Positions 46,912 to 55,694 of a stretch of DNA of 64,000 bases are shown here, piece by piece. Numbering within the stretch: the first letter of the stretch is position 1; each line of letters opens with the position of its first letter. The position numbers and the translations under genes were made by a program. Under the pieces are notes generated by a model. That model saw only the letters and a program-made list of their open reading frames with translations. It searched no databases and was not told the origin of the DNA. This stretch comes from CATQHD01 sp965243165 (GTDB lineage Bacteria > Actinomycetota > Acidimicrobiia > Spongiisociales > Spongiisociaceae): the NCBI GenBank assembly GCA_965243165.1, contig OZ251535.1:1674001-1738000 (forward strand). The letters run 5' to 3'.

Positions 46912-47214
46912 CGCCGCCCCGCGTGGATGTCGAGAATCAGGGCTAACATGAACGGCCCCTACGATTCACCGGCCGCCGGCCGGCCCCCCGGTCCCGCCCC
47001 TAGATGAGTAGTTCCAAGGGATTGGGGGTTGTGCACATCCCTGTTCGAGCCGCATACGCAGGCTCTTCCCCGACAAGCCCTGGCCCGCGCAGGCCAAGCC
47101 GTTCGGTTTGTTACCCTCGTCCCCAGCAAGCTGAGCCTGTCGAACAATGCAAACCATCATCAACCGAGGTTCTTGTCAGGGTAACCTTGGAGCTACCCAT
47201 CTAGGAGGAAATGA
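46912..47214. other. 303-bp intergenic region upstream of pup
   Basis: No gene seen. Features: a GC-rich segment just after dop, the sequence agctgagcctgtcgaac at 47130-47144 which looks like half of a common dispersed REP-type element (recalled, not verified), TTGTCAGGG at 47173-47181, the block ccttggagctacccatcta shared with 42135-42154, and a strong Shine-Dalgarno AGGAGG 7 bp before the pup ATG. The pup-prcBA promoter most likely lies here. Confidence 0.5.
47203..47208 (+). promoter_or_regulatory. Strong ribosome binding site of pup
   Basis: AGGAGG followed by aaatga and the ATG at 47215. It is one of the best ribosome sites in the window, consistent with Pup being needed in high amounts, and it decides the start codon. 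Confidence 0.8.
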
Positions 47215-47403
47215 ATGGCTCAGGAGCGCATCCAAAGACCCGCAAGCCGGCGGGGGCGGGAGGCCGCCGATGCAAGCCGGCCCTCGGGCCAAGCCTCGGA
47301 GGCGGTGAACCAGATCGACGATCTGCTGGACGAGATCGACTCGGTGCTGGAGGAGAACGCCGAGGAGTTCGTCAAGAACTACGTGCAGAAGGGCGGGGAG
47401 TGA
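47215..47403 (+). CDS. pup: Prokaryotic ubiquitin-like protein Pup (GGE form)
   Basis: A 62-aa disordered protein tag. N-terminus MAQERIQRPASRRGREAADA is basic and flexible; the C-terminal half VNQIDDLLDEIDSVLEENAE is the helix that pairs with the ARC coiled coil; the end is VKNYVQKGGE. The terminal Glu is the residue PafA links to substrate lysines. Many actinobacteria encode Gln and need Dop to deamidate it; this form is ready for ligation. The stop overlaps the GTG of prcB. Confidence 0.96.
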   Translation: MAQERIQRPASRRGREAADASRPSGQASEAVNQIDDLLDEIDSVLEENAEEFVKNYVQKGGE

Positions 47404-48197
47404 ACCTCTACCCGGTTCCGCTGGAAGCCCCCCTCCCCGGCGCCAGCTTCACCGAGCTGGCCCGCTCCCTGGACCTGGCCCCCGGTTGGACCCTTCCGCC
47501 CGAGGCCGCCCGAGCCCCCGAAGGCGCCCAAGCCCCCGAAGCCACCACCGTGCTGGCCCTGCGCTTCGACCGGGGGGTGGTGATGGTGGGAGACCGCCAG
47601 GCCACCAGCGGATACGACGTGGCGCACCGGCGCATTCAGAAGGTGTTCGCCGCCGACGCCTATTCGGCGGTGGCCATCTCCGGCACGGCCGGCCTGGCGG
47701 TGGAGCTGGTCAGGCTGTTCCAGACCGAGCTGGAGCACTACGAGAAGCTGGAGGGGGTGCGCCTCAGCCTCGACGGGAAGGCCAACTACCTGGCCCGCAT
47801 GGTCCGCATGCAGCTTCCGCTGGCGCTGAGGGGGTTCGTGGTGGTGCCGCTCTTCTGCGGATACGACCCTCCGTCCGGGACCGGGCATGTTTTCACCTTC
47901 GATGCGGTGGGCGGGCGCTACGAAGAGCACGACTTCGGAGCGGCGGGGTCGGGCAGCCGCGAGGCGCGGGCCTACCTGCGCACCGTCTACCGAGCCGACT
48001 CGGGCCGGAGCCAAGCCGTCGACCACGCCGTACAGGCTCTGGTGGCGGCGGCCGGGCAGGATCTGGCCACCGGCGGACCCGACCTCCGGCGCGGCATCTA
48101 TCCGAACGTGGTTACCGTGACCGAGGAGGGCTTGGAGGACGCGCCGGAAGAAGAGGTGGCGGCCGCCGCCGAGCGGGCCTTCGAGGCGGTGCCGTGA
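47400..48197 (+). CDS. prcB: Proteasome beta subunit
   Basis: Catalytic subunit of the 20S proteasome, 265 aa with a 48-residue propeptide. Self-processing should expose Thr49 in PEA-TTVLAL. Counting from it, Asp17 (GDRQATSG) and Lys33 (RRIQKVF) fall exactly at the catalytic positions. GTG start overlapping the pup stop by 4 bp; own stop overlaps prcA likewise. The propeptide is Pro/Ala-rich (EAARAPEGAQAPEA) unlike the mycobacterial one, but its length is in range. Confidence 0.95.
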   Translation: MNLYPVPLEAPLPGASFTELARSLDLAPGWTLPPEAARAPEGAQAPEATTVLALRFDRGVVMVGDRQATSGYDVAHRRIQKVFAADAYSAVAISGTAGLAVELVRLFQTELEHYEKLEGVRLSLDGKANYLARMVRMQLPLALRGFVVVPLFCGYDPPSGTGHVFTFDAVGGRYEEHDFGAAGSGSREARAYLRTVYRADSGRSQAVDHAVQALVAAAGQDLATGGPDLRRGIYPNVVTVTEEGLEDAPEEEVAAAAERAFEAVP

Positions 48198-48874
48198 CCC
48201 TTCCCTTCTACGTCCCGCCCGAGCAGCTGGTCAAGGACCGGGCCGAATACGCCCGCAAGGGCATCGCCAGAGGCCGCTCGATCGCGGCGCTGGCGGTCCG
48301 GGAGGGGGTGGTGATCCTGGCCGAGAACCCCAGCCGCACCCTCACCAAGATCTCCGAGATATACGACCGCATCGCCTTCGCCGGCGTCGGCAAGTACAAC
48401 GAGTTCGAATCGCTGCGGGTGGCCGGCATCCGCTACGCCGACGTCAAGGGCTACCAGTACGGGCGGGAGGACGTTACCGCCAAGAGCCTGGCGTCGGCCT
48501 TCTCCCAGACCCTGGGCACCATCTTCGTCCAGGGCCCCAAACCGTTCGAAGTGGAGATACTGATCGCCGAGGTGGGGGCCGCCACCGCCGACGACCGCCT
48601 CTTCAAGGTCACCTACGACGGCACCCTCTACGACAAGACCGGATACACCGCCATCGGCGGCCCGTCGGACGCGCTGGCGGACAAGCTGGGCGAGTCCTAC
48701 GGCGAAACCCCCGCCCTGGAGGACGCCCTCCGGCTGGCGGCCGAAGCCTTCCGCGTGGTCGAAGACCGCGAGATCGACGGCTGGGAGGGGGCGCTGCTGG
48801 AGCGGGCCGCCCCCGCGCCGGGGGCCAACCGCCGCTTCCGCCGCCTGACGCGGAAGGAGCTGGCCGGCGTCTGA
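48194..48874 (+). CDS. prcA: Proteasome alpha subunit
   Basis: Structural gate-forming subunit, 226 aa. It starts VTLPFYVPPEQLVKDRAEYA, the alpha-type N-terminal region with the H0 helix, then RKGIARGRSIAALAVREGVV, KISEIYDRIAFAGVGKYNEF and FVQGPKPFEVEILIAEVG. It lacks a catalytic Thr as expected. The C-terminus RRLTRKELAGV is short compared with mycobacteria. GTG start overlaps the prcB stop. Confidence 0.94.
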   Translation: MTLPFYVPPEQLVKDRAEYARKGIARGRSIAALAVREGVVILAENPSRTLTKISEIYDRIAFAGVGKYNEFESLRVAGIRYADVKGYQYGREDVTAKSLASAFSQTLGTIFVQGPKPFEVEILIAEVGAATADDRLFKVTYDGTLYDKTGYTAIGGPSDALADKLGESYGETPALEDALRLAAEAFRVVEDREIDGWEGALLERAAPAPGANRRFRRLTRKELAGV

Positions 48875-48914
48875 CCGGAAGGCCGCCCCCGAACCCGTCT
48901 AACCTGGACCGTCA

Positions 48915-50270
48915 GTGAAAGACCGCATCTACGGGATCGAGAACGAATACGGCGTCACCTGCGCCTGGCGCGGCCAACGCCGGCTCAGCCCGGACGAGGT
49001 GGCCCGGCACCTGTTCCGGGGGGTGGCCTCGGGCAGCCGTTCCTCCAACACCTTCCTCGAGAACGGCGCCCGCCTGTACCTCGACGTGGGCAGCCACCCC
49101 GAATACGCCACCCCCGAATGCCGCAGCCTCGGCGACCTGGTGGCCCACGACAAGGCCGGGGACCGGTTGCTGGAGAACCTCCGGCGCGCGGCCGAGCGGC
49201 GCTTGGCGGAGGAGGGAGTGCGGGGCGACATCTTCCTCTACAAGAACAACACCGACACGGCCGGCAACTCCTACGGCTGCCACGAGAACTACCTGGTGGA
49301 CCGGACTACCGACTTCAACAAGATGCTCGAGGTCCTGATCCCCTTCCTGGTTACACGCCAGATATACACCGGGGCGGGGAAGCTGCTCCAGACCGCCCGT
49401 GGGCCCGTGTTCTCGATCTCGCAGCGGGCCGAGCACATCTGGGAGGACGTCTCCTCGGCCACCACCAGATCGCGCCCGATCATCAACACCAGGGACGAGC
49501 CCCACGCCGACGCCGAGCACTACCGGCGGCTCCATGTGATAGCCGGGGACTCCAACATGAACGAGGCCGCCACCTACGTGAAGGTGGGGGTCACCGCCGC
49601 CCTGCTCCAGATGATCGAAGACGGGTTCTTGTTCCGGGACATGACCCTCGAGAACCCGATCAGGGCCATCAGGGAGATCAGCCAGGACCTCACCTGCCGC
49701 GCCAAGGTGCGCACCGCCAACGGGTGGGAGGTGTCGGCCCTCGACGTCCAATGGGAATACAGCGGGCAGGTCGCCAAGTACGCGAGGCGCACCGGCTTTC
49801 CCTCCGAGATCCAGCGGGCGGTCGACATGTGGGAGCGCCTGCTCTCCGCCTTGCAGGAGGATCCGCTGTCGCTCGCCCAGGAAGTCGATTGGGTGACCAA
49901 GCACCACCTGATCGAACAGTACCGCAGCCGTTACCGCCTCCGCCTGTCGCATCCGCGGGTGATGCTGCTGGATCTGAGCTACCACGACATCTCCGAGGAG
50001 CGCGGCATCTACAACCTGCTGGCCCGGCGGGGCGTGGTGCAGCAGATGGTCACCGGCGCGGCGGTGGCCTCCGCCGCCGTCGAGGCCCCCCAGAACACCA
50101 GGGCCCGGCTGCGGGGGCAGTTCATCGCCGCCGCCAAAGCCAAGAACCTGCCTTTCACGGCCGACTGGGTCCACTTCAAGATCAACGACCGGGCCCATCA
50201 GACCGTAAACTGCAAGGATCCGTTCGCATCGCAGGACGACCGAGTCGAACGGCTGATCGAGAGGATGTGA
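48915..50270 (+). CDS. pafA: Pup-protein ligase PafA
   Basis: A 451-aa ATP-dependent ligase joining the C-terminal Glu of Pup to substrate lysines. [16 protein letters not shown] at the start holds the Mg-binding Glu and the base Asp equivalent lies in [16 protein letters not shown] (about residue 54). Further motifs are [18 protein letters not shown] and [11 protein letters not shown]. It lacks the Dop loop. GTG start; unlike mycobacteria, where other genes intervene, pafA here follows prcA by 40 bp. Confidence 0.95.
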   Translation: MKDRIYGIENEYGVTCAWRGQRRLSPDEVARHLFRGVASGSRSSNTFLENGARLYLDVGSHPEYATPECRSLGDLVAHDKAGDRLLENLRRAAERRLAEEGVRGDIFLYKNNTDTAGNSYGCHENYLVDRTTDFNKMLEVLIPFLVTRQIYTGAGKLLQTARGPVFSISQRAEHIWEDVSSATTRSRPIINTRDEPHADAEHYRRLHVIAGDSNMNEAATYVKVGVTAALLQMIEDGFLFRDMTLENPIRAIREISQDLTCRAKVRTANGWEVSALDVQWEYSGQVAKYARRTGFPSEIQRAVDMWERLLSALQEDPLSLAQEVDWVTKHHLIEQYRSRYRLRLSHPRVMLLDLSYHDISEERGIYNLLARRGVVQQMVTGAAVASAAVEAPQNTRARLRGQFIAAAKAKNLPFTADWVHFKINDRAHQTVNCKDPFASQDDRVERLIERM

Positions 50271-50291
50271 GGCGGGGGAGGGCGGCAGTCC

Positions 50292-51221
50292 ATGAGCGCA
50301 GTCATAGAGCGTCTGATCAACCTGATGGCTTTCCTCGCCGACTCCGGCCGGCCGGTGACCGCCCGGGAGGTCCGCCGCACCGTGCACGGATACGGGCAGG
50401 CTTCCGACCATGCCTTCCGGCGCATGTTCGAGCGCGACAAGGACACCCTGCGGCGGCTGGGGGTGCCGTTGGAGATGCGCGCCACCGATGTCTGGGAGGT
50501 GGAGAAGGGCTACGTGATCCCCGACGAGGCCTACCGCACCATCGACCCGAAGCTGACCGAGGAGGAACGCACCGCCCTGGGCCTGGCGGTGCACATGGTG
50601 CAGACGGGGGACGGGCCGTCCGGATCGGACGCCCTGCTCAAGCTGGGAGGGGCGCGCTTCGTCGAGGGGGCGGCCCCGGTCGGCGCCGACCTCGCCCCGG
50701 GGGGCGGGCAGCTCGGCGCCGTGTTCGAGGCGGTGTTCGAACGGCGGCGGCTGCGGTTCACCTACCGGGGGCGGCGGCGGACGGTCGAGCCCTACGGGAT
50801 GCGCCACTTCCGGGGCCGCTGGTATTTCGCCGGCGCCGAGGAGGGGCGGCCGGAGGAGGAACCCCGCACCTACCGGCTGGACCGGGCCGCCGGCCTGGCG
50901 GCGTCCGGGCCCGCCGGCGCCTTCGAACGGCCCCGCGGCTTCGCCGCCCGCGACATCCTGTCCTCCCTGCCCTGGGAGACGGGGGACGAGCTGACGGCTC
51001 GGGTGCGGTGCGCCCCCGACGCGGCCTGGTGGGCAGAGTTCCGCTTCCCCGGCGCCCGGGCGGTCGAACAGGATGCGGAGGGGTGGACGGTGCTTGACAT
51101 CCCCTATTGGACGGAGGAGGCCTTCATCCCCCAGATCCTCGTCTTCGACGACGCGGCGGAGGTGCTGGCCCCGCCCGAGCTGCGCCGGGCCCTGATCGAC
51201 CGGGTGAGGAGCGGAGCGTGA
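50292..51221 (+). CDS. pafB: WYL-domain transcriptional regulator PafB
   Basis: A 309-aa regulator: N-terminal winged helix (VIERLINLMAFLADSGRPVT, then RRMFERDKDTLRRLGVPLE) and a central WYL domain (FEAVFERRRLRFTYRGRRRT with FRGRWYFAG). In mycobacteria PafB and PafC form a heterodimer that activates DNA-damage genes independently of LexA. Stop overlaps the GTG of pafC. Confidence 0.92.
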   Translation: MSAVIERLINLMAFLADSGRPVTAREVRRTVHGYGQASDHAFRRMFERDKDTLRRLGVPLEMRATDVWEVEKGYVIPDEAYRTIDPKLTEEERTALGLAVHMVQTGDGPSGSDALLKLGGARFVEGAAPVGADLAPGGGQLGAVFEAVFERRRLRFTYRGRRRTVEPYGMRHFRGRWYFAGAEEGRPEEEPRTYRLDRAAGLAASGPAGAFERPRGFAARDILSSLPWETGDELTARVRCAPDAAWWAEFRFPGARAVEQDAEGWTVLDIPYWTEEAFIPQILVFDDAAEVLAPPELRRALIDRVRSGA

Positions 51222-52153
51222 GCGCCGAGTCCACCCGCCGCCGCCTGAACCGGATCCTGGCCATGGTTCCCTGGGTCATCGCCAACCCCTACCCGCGGGT
51301 CTCCGAGGTCATGGAGCGGTTCGGCTACCGGGAGAAGAAACAGCTGGCCAAGGACCTGGCCCTGCTGTTCGTGTGCGGGCTGCCCGGATACGGACCCGAA
51401 GACCTGATGGTGGCCTTCATCGAAGACGACCTGGTGGTGCTCGACATGGCCGACTACTTCTCCCGGCCCCTGCGGCTCACCCCGCCCGAAGCCCTCGGCC
51501 TGCTGAGCGCCGGGACGGCGGCGGCCGGCCTGGATCCGCCCAACCCCGCCCTGGACAGGGCGGTCGAGAAGCTGAACCGAGCGCTCTTCCCCGAAGCCCC
51601 CGGCGCCCTGGATGCGGAGCTGCCCCCCGAACCCGAGCATCTGGACGCCCTGCGGGGGGCGGCGGCGGACCGCCGGGCGGTGCGCATCACCTACCTGTCG
51701 TTGTACGCCAACCGCACCACCACCCGGGTGGTCGAGCCCTCGATGGTGCAGGCCTCCTTGGGCTGGTGGTACCTGCCGGCCTACTGCCGCCTGGCCGGAG
51801 GGGGGCGCACCTTCCGGGTGGACCGGATCAGGTCGCTGGACCTCCTCGACGAAACCTTCGACCAAGCCCCCGGCGGCCCCCCGGCGGTGGGTTTCACCCC
51901 CTCCGCCGACAGCGTCTACACGGTCATGGCCCTGGGGGAACAAGCCCGTTGGGTGGCCGAGTACTACGGGGGCGAAACCCTCTCCGACGACGGCCGGGAG
52001 CTGGTGGTGCGCTTCGCCTCCTCCGACCCCAGGACGGCGGCCCGGCTGCTCATCCGCCTCGGAGACCGGGCGCGCCTGGTGGAAGGAGAGGAAGCGGCGC
52101 AGGAAACCGAACGGCTGCGGCGCGCCCTCCTTTCCAGGTACGGGGAGGTTTGA
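51218..52153 (+). CDS. pafC: WYL-domain transcriptional regulator PafC
   Basis: A 311-aa partner of PafB: N-terminal helix-turn-helix part (ILAMVPWVIANPYPRVSEVM, MERFGYREKKQLAKDL) and a WYL domain (VRITYLSLYANRTTTRVVEP with WWYLPAYCRLAGGGRTFRV), then a WCX-like C-terminus. GTG start overlaps the pafB stop by 4 bp, fitting stoichiometric production of a heterodimer. Confidence 0.92.
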   Translation: MSAESTRRRLNRILAMVPWVIANPYPRVSEVMERFGYREKKQLAKDLALLFVCGLPGYGPEDLMVAFIEDDLVVLDMADYFSRPLRLTPPEALGLLSAGTAAAGLDPPNPALDRAVEKLNRALFPEAPGALDAELPPEPEHLDALRGAAADRRAVRITYLSLYANRTTTRVVEPSMVQASLGWWYLPAYCRLAGGGRTFRVDRIRSLDLLDETFDQAPGGPPAVGFTPSADSVYTVMALGEQARWVAEYYGGETLSDDGRELVVRFASSDPRTAARLLIRLGDRARLVEGEEAAQETERLRRALLSRYGEV

Positions 52154-52201
52154 TTCCCGCCGAGAAACGGGAGGGGGCGCGTCCGGCTGTACCATGAGAG
52201 G

Positions 52202-52957
52202 GTGTTCGATTCTCTGAGCGGAGCCGAAATCCTGACCATCGCGGTCATCGCGTTGGTGGTGTTCGGCCCCCACCGCCTCCCCGACATCGCCCGCTCCATC
52301 GGCCGGTACGTGCGGGAGCTGCGGCAGGCGGTCTCCGACCTGCGGCGGGGCATCGAGCAGGAGGTGGGGCCGATCCGCGAGCCGATAAAGGAGATACGCC
52401 GGGACCTCACCCAGCCCGCGGCGGACGTCCGCCGCACCTTCACCGAGACGGCCGAAACCGCCAAGGAAGCCGGGCGGGAGATCCGCCGGGCCGCCAAGAA
52501 TCCGCCCGCCGCGCCCCCCTCGGCCGGTGCGGCGCCCGCAGCAGGGGCGGACGAAGAGGAGGGCGGCGCCGAGGAAGCCCCCGAACCGAACGCCGAGGAA
52601 GAGGCCTTGGAACGGGCCGGCGAGGCCCCGGCGGCGGCGGAGGGGCAGCCGCAGCAAACCGGCGCGGACGCCGAAGAGGCCGGCCCGGCCGATGACGAGG
52701 GAAGCGGGGGAGAGCCCCCTCCGGCGCGATGGACGGCCCCCGAACCCTCCGTAGGCGTCTCCCCGAGCGAATCCCGGGAGGGTATGGAGGATCCCATGCC
52801 CGCCGTGGTGCACCCGCCGCCTGAAGAAACCCCAACCGCCCGGGACTCCGGCCGAGACGAAGCAGCCGCCGCCGAGGGAGGGGACATGGAGAAGACCGGC
52901 CGGCGGGGGGCCGCCCCAGACGAAGCCGGGGCGGACGGCCGGGCGGCGGGGCAGTGA
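52202..52957 (+). CDS. Twin-arginine translocase TatA/TatB-type subunit
   Basis: A 251-aa protein: short periplasmic start, one membrane helix (about residues 8-22, ILTIAVIALVVFGP), the conserved hinge FGPHRLPDIARSIGRYVREL, an amphipathic helix up to ~90, then a long acidic Ala/Pro/Glu-rich tail. PHRLP with a long helix is more TatB-like than TatA-like; the neighbouring tatC and lack of another tatA here make the exact type open. Its end overlaps tatC (GTGA). Confidence 0.88.
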   Translation: MFDSLSGAEILTIAVIALVVFGPHRLPDIARSIGRYVRELRQAVSDLRRGIEQEVGPIREPIKEIRRDLTQPAADVRRTFTETAETAKEAGREIRRAAKNPPAAPPSAGAAPAAGADEEEGGAEEAPEPNAEEEALERAGEAPAAAEGQPQQTGADAEEAGPADDEGSGGEPPPARWTAPEPSVGVSPSESREGMEDPMPAVVHPPPEETPTARDSGRDEAAAAEGGDMEKTGRRGAAPDEAGADGRAAGQ

Positions 52958-53673
52958 CCGAACAGGCGGATTCGTCCCACCAGCCCCTCCTGGGGCATCT
53001 GAGGGAGCTGCGGTCGAGGCTGATCAAGGTCATGGCCGCCTTGGCGGTGGGCGCGGTGGCGGCTTTCTTCTTCCGGGACTGGATGCTCGGCATCCTGCAG
53101 GGGCCTTATCTGTTGGTTTCCGACAAGCCGCTGATCGTCACCGGCCCCACCGAACCCTTCTCCATCGCCATGCGGATGTCCCTGTTCGGCGGGGCGGTGC
53201 TGGCCAGCCCGGTGATCACCTACCAGATCTGGGCGTTCGTGAACCCCGGCCTCACCTCCCGGGAGCGCAAGTGGGCCTTCCCGGTGGTGGCCGCCATGGT
53301 GGTCCTGTTCGGGCTGGGGGTGGGGTTCGCCTACTGGAGCATGGAGCGGGCCTTGGGGTTCCTGCTCACCATCTTCGACGACCTGGAGACCTTCGTTACG
53401 GTCGAGCACTACACCAGGTTCACGGTCAGGTTCCTGTTGCTGTTCGGCGTCTCCTTCCAGTTTCCGGTCTTCCTGTTCGCGGCGGCGGCGGCGGGGGCGG
53501 TGTCTTCGGCCCAGCTGGCCTCCGGGCGGCGCTGGGCGGTGCTGATCATCGTTACGGTGGGCGCCGCGCTCACCCCCACCGGCGACCCCCTGACCCTGCT
53601 GCTGCTGTCCGTCCCCCTGTACATGTTCTACGAGGCCGCCATCTGGTTGGTGAGATGGATACTCAAGAAATGA
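52954..53673 (+). CDS. tatC: Twin-arginine translocase subunit TatC
   Basis: A 239-aa receptor of the Tat pathway with six membrane helices. Signature elements: LLGHLRELRSRLIKVMAALA at the N-terminus, GPTEPFSIAMRMSLFGG, SPVITYQIWAFVNPGLTSRE and the last-third FGVSFQFPVFLFAAAAAG. A Tat-type signal peptide is present on the amidase at 62637-63878, a likely client. The stop overlaps the ATG of the helicase gene. Confidence 0.95.
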   Translation: MTEQADSSHQPLLGHLRELRSRLIKVMAALAVGAVAAFFFRDWMLGILQGPYLLVSDKPLIVTGPTEPFSIAMRMSLFGGAVLASPVITYQIWAFVNPGLTSRERKWAFPVVAAMVVLFGLGVGFAYWSMERALGFLLTIFDDLETFVTVEHYTRFTVRFLLLFGVSFQFPVFLFAAAAAGAVSSAQLASGRRWAVLIIVTVGAALTPTGDPLTLLLLSVPLYMFYEAAIWLVRWILKK

Positions 53674-55694
53674 GGGTCGACCGCTTCTTCGAGTCCCTGC
53701 CGTACCGGCCCGACCCGTTCCAGACCATGGCGGCCGAGGCGGTGGAGCGGGGGGCGTCGGTGGTGGTGGCGGCCCCCACCGGAGCGGGCAAGACCCTGGT
53801 GGCCGAGGCGGCGGTCCACCTGAGCCTGGAAAAGGGCCGCCGGGCGTTCTACACCACCCCCCTCAAGGCCCTGTCCAACCAGAAGTTCCGCGACTTCACG
53901 GCGGTCTACGGCGAGGAGCGGGTAGGCCTGCTGACCGGCGACAACACCATCCGCGGAGAGGCGCCGATCGTGGTGATGACCACCGAGGTGCTGCGGAACA
54001 TGATCTACGCCGGCGGCGACCTCTCCTCCGTGGAGACGGCGGTGCTGGACGAGGTCCACTACCTCCAGGACCGCTTCCGGGGGGCGGTCTGGGAGGAGGT
54101 GATCATCCACGCCCCCCGGCACATCAAGCTGGTGTGCCTGTCGGCCACCGTGGCCAACGCCGGCGAGTTCACCGATTGGCTGCGTTCCCGCCGGGGCCGC
54201 GTCGAGCTGGTGGTCGAAGACCACCGGCCCGTCCCCCTGGAGCGGTGGTGGGCGGTGAAGGACCGCTTCGAGGGCGAGGTGCACATGCTTCCGCTGTTCG
54301 CGGAGGCCGCCGGGGTCAGCCGCCCGAACAGGTCGATTCCGAGGATGCTGGCCCGCCGGGGCGGCCGCCGGCGCCGCTTCGCCTCCCCCAGGAGGCTGGA
54401 GATGGTGGAGCGCCTGGCTGCCCTCGGCATGCTGCCGGCCATCTACTTCGTGTTCTCCCGGGCGGGGTGCGACGAGTCGGCGGAGCGGGCGGCGGCGGCC
54501 GGGATCAGGCTGACCGACCGAGAAGAACAGGAGGAGATACGGCGCCGGGCCGAGCAGGGGGCCGCCCGCCTGGAGGACCCCGACCTGCGGGTGCTCGGCT
54601 ACGACCGGTGGCTGGCAGCTCTGGAGAAAGGGGTGGCCGCCCACCACGCCGGGCTGGTCCCCGCCTTCAAGGAGGTGGTGGAGCAGCTCTTCTGCGACGG
54701 GCTGGTCAAGCTGGTGTTCGCCACCGAGACGCTGTCCCTCGGCATCAACATGCCGGCCCGCACCGTGGTGCTCGACCGCCTCACCAAGTTCACCGGCGAG
54801 GGGCACGAGCTGATGCTCCCCGGCGAGTTCACGCAGCTGACCGGGCGGGCCGGACGGCGGGGCATCGACGAGGTGGGCCACGGCGTGGTGCTGCACTCGC
54901 CCTACCTGCCCTTCGAGCGGGCCGCTTCCATCGCGGAGCTGGGCAGCCACCCGCTGCGCTCCAGCTTCCGCCCCACCTACAACATGGCGGTGAACCTGGT
55001 GGCCAACTACTCCCGCCGCCAGGCCGAGCGGCTGCTCGAAGCCTCCTTCGCCCAGTTCCGGCGCCGGGGGGCGCGGGTGGTGCGGCGCAGTCCGGGCCTC
55101 GACCGGCCGGCCGGCCTGGTGACCCTCTTCCACCGCGCCCGGAACCTGCTGGAGGAGCGGGGCTACCTGAACGGCTGGAACCTGCTGCCGCCCGGCCAAG
55201 CCCTGCGGAACGTCTACAGCGAAATGGACTTCCTGCTGGTGGAAGCTGTGCAGGCGGGGGTTTTTTCAGACCTCTCCCCCCCGGAGCTGGCCGCCATGGT
55301 TTCGGTCTTCGTCTACGAGCCGCGGCGGGAAGCGGAAACCGGCGGGGAGTGGCCCACGCAGACCCTGGAGGAGCGATGGAGCCTGCTGGAGGGCCTCTGG
55401 GAGCGCCACACCGCCGCCGAAAAGGCGCACCGCCTGGCGGCCACCCGCCCGCCCCAACCCGGCTTCGCCCTGCCCGCCTACGCCTGGGCGCAGCTCCGCG
55501 ACCTAGAGGAGCTGATGGAGGAATCCCCCCTGGTTCCCGGGGACTTCGTGCGCACCTCCCGCCAACTGCTGGACGTGATGCGCCAGCTCCGGGACGCCGC
55601 CCGGGCGCTGGGGATCGACGGCCTGGACCGAACGGCCGCCCAGGTGCTGAGGGCGGTGGACCGGGGGGTGGTGGCGGCGGGAGGGGCGGTGTGA
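53670..55694 (+). CDS. helY: DEAD/DEAH-box helicase of the Ski2/HelY type
   Basis: A 674-aa RNA/DNA helicase. Q-motif-like YRPDPFQTMAAEAV, Walker A AAPTGAGKT (about residue 35), motif II LDEVHYLQD (about 125), SATVAN (about 155), LVFATETLSLGINMPARTVV (about 350), QLTGRAGRRGID (about 388) and a C-terminal DSHCT-like helical part. It is shorter than mycobacterial HelY (~900 aa) mainly through a smaller middle/arch region. ATG 53670 overlaps the tatC stop; an ATG 15 bp earlier is possible. Confidence 0.9.
   Translation: MRVDRFFESLPYRPDPFQTMAAEAVERGASVVVAAPTGAGKTLVAEAAVHLSLEKGRRAFYTTPLKALSNQKFRDFTAVYGEERVGLLTGDNTIRGEAPIVVMTTEVLRNMIYAGGDLSSVETAVLDEVHYLQDRFRGAVWEEVIIHAPRHIKLVCLSATVANAGEFTDWLRSRRGRVELVVEDHRPVPLERWWAVKDRFEGEVHMLPLFAEAAGVSRPNRSIPRMLARRGGRRRRFASPRRLEMVERLAALGMLPAIYFVFSRAGCDESAERAAAAGIRLTDREEQEEIRRRAEQGAARLEDPDLRVLGYDRWLAALEKGVAAHHAGLVPAFKEVVEQLFCDGLVKLVFATETLSLGINMPARTVVLDRLTKFTGEGHELMLPGEFTQLTGRAGRRGIDEVGHGVVLHSPYLPFERAASIAELGSHPLRSSFRPTYNMAVNLVANYSRRQAERLLEASFAQFRRRGARVVRRSPGLDRPAGLVTLFHRARNLLEERGYLNGWNLLPPGQALRNVYSEMDFLLVEAVQAGVFSDLSPPELAAMVSVFVYEPRREAETGGEWPTQTLEERWSLLEGLWERHTAAEKAHRLAATRPPQPGFALPAYAWAQLRDLEELMEESPLVPGDFVRTSRQLLDVMRQLRDAARALGIDGLDRTAAQVLRAVDRGVVAAGGAV

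Noticed and set aside
46960..47140. Possible tRNA or small RNA upstream of pup (gttcgagcc resembles a T-arm)
   Set aside because: No acceptor, D or anticodon stems can be folded around it.
47173..47203. PafBC-type promoter motif (TTGTC-R-GTG-N8-TAnnnT) before pup
   Set aside because: TTGTCAGGG matches only the first half; the TAnnnT element is not at the required distance.
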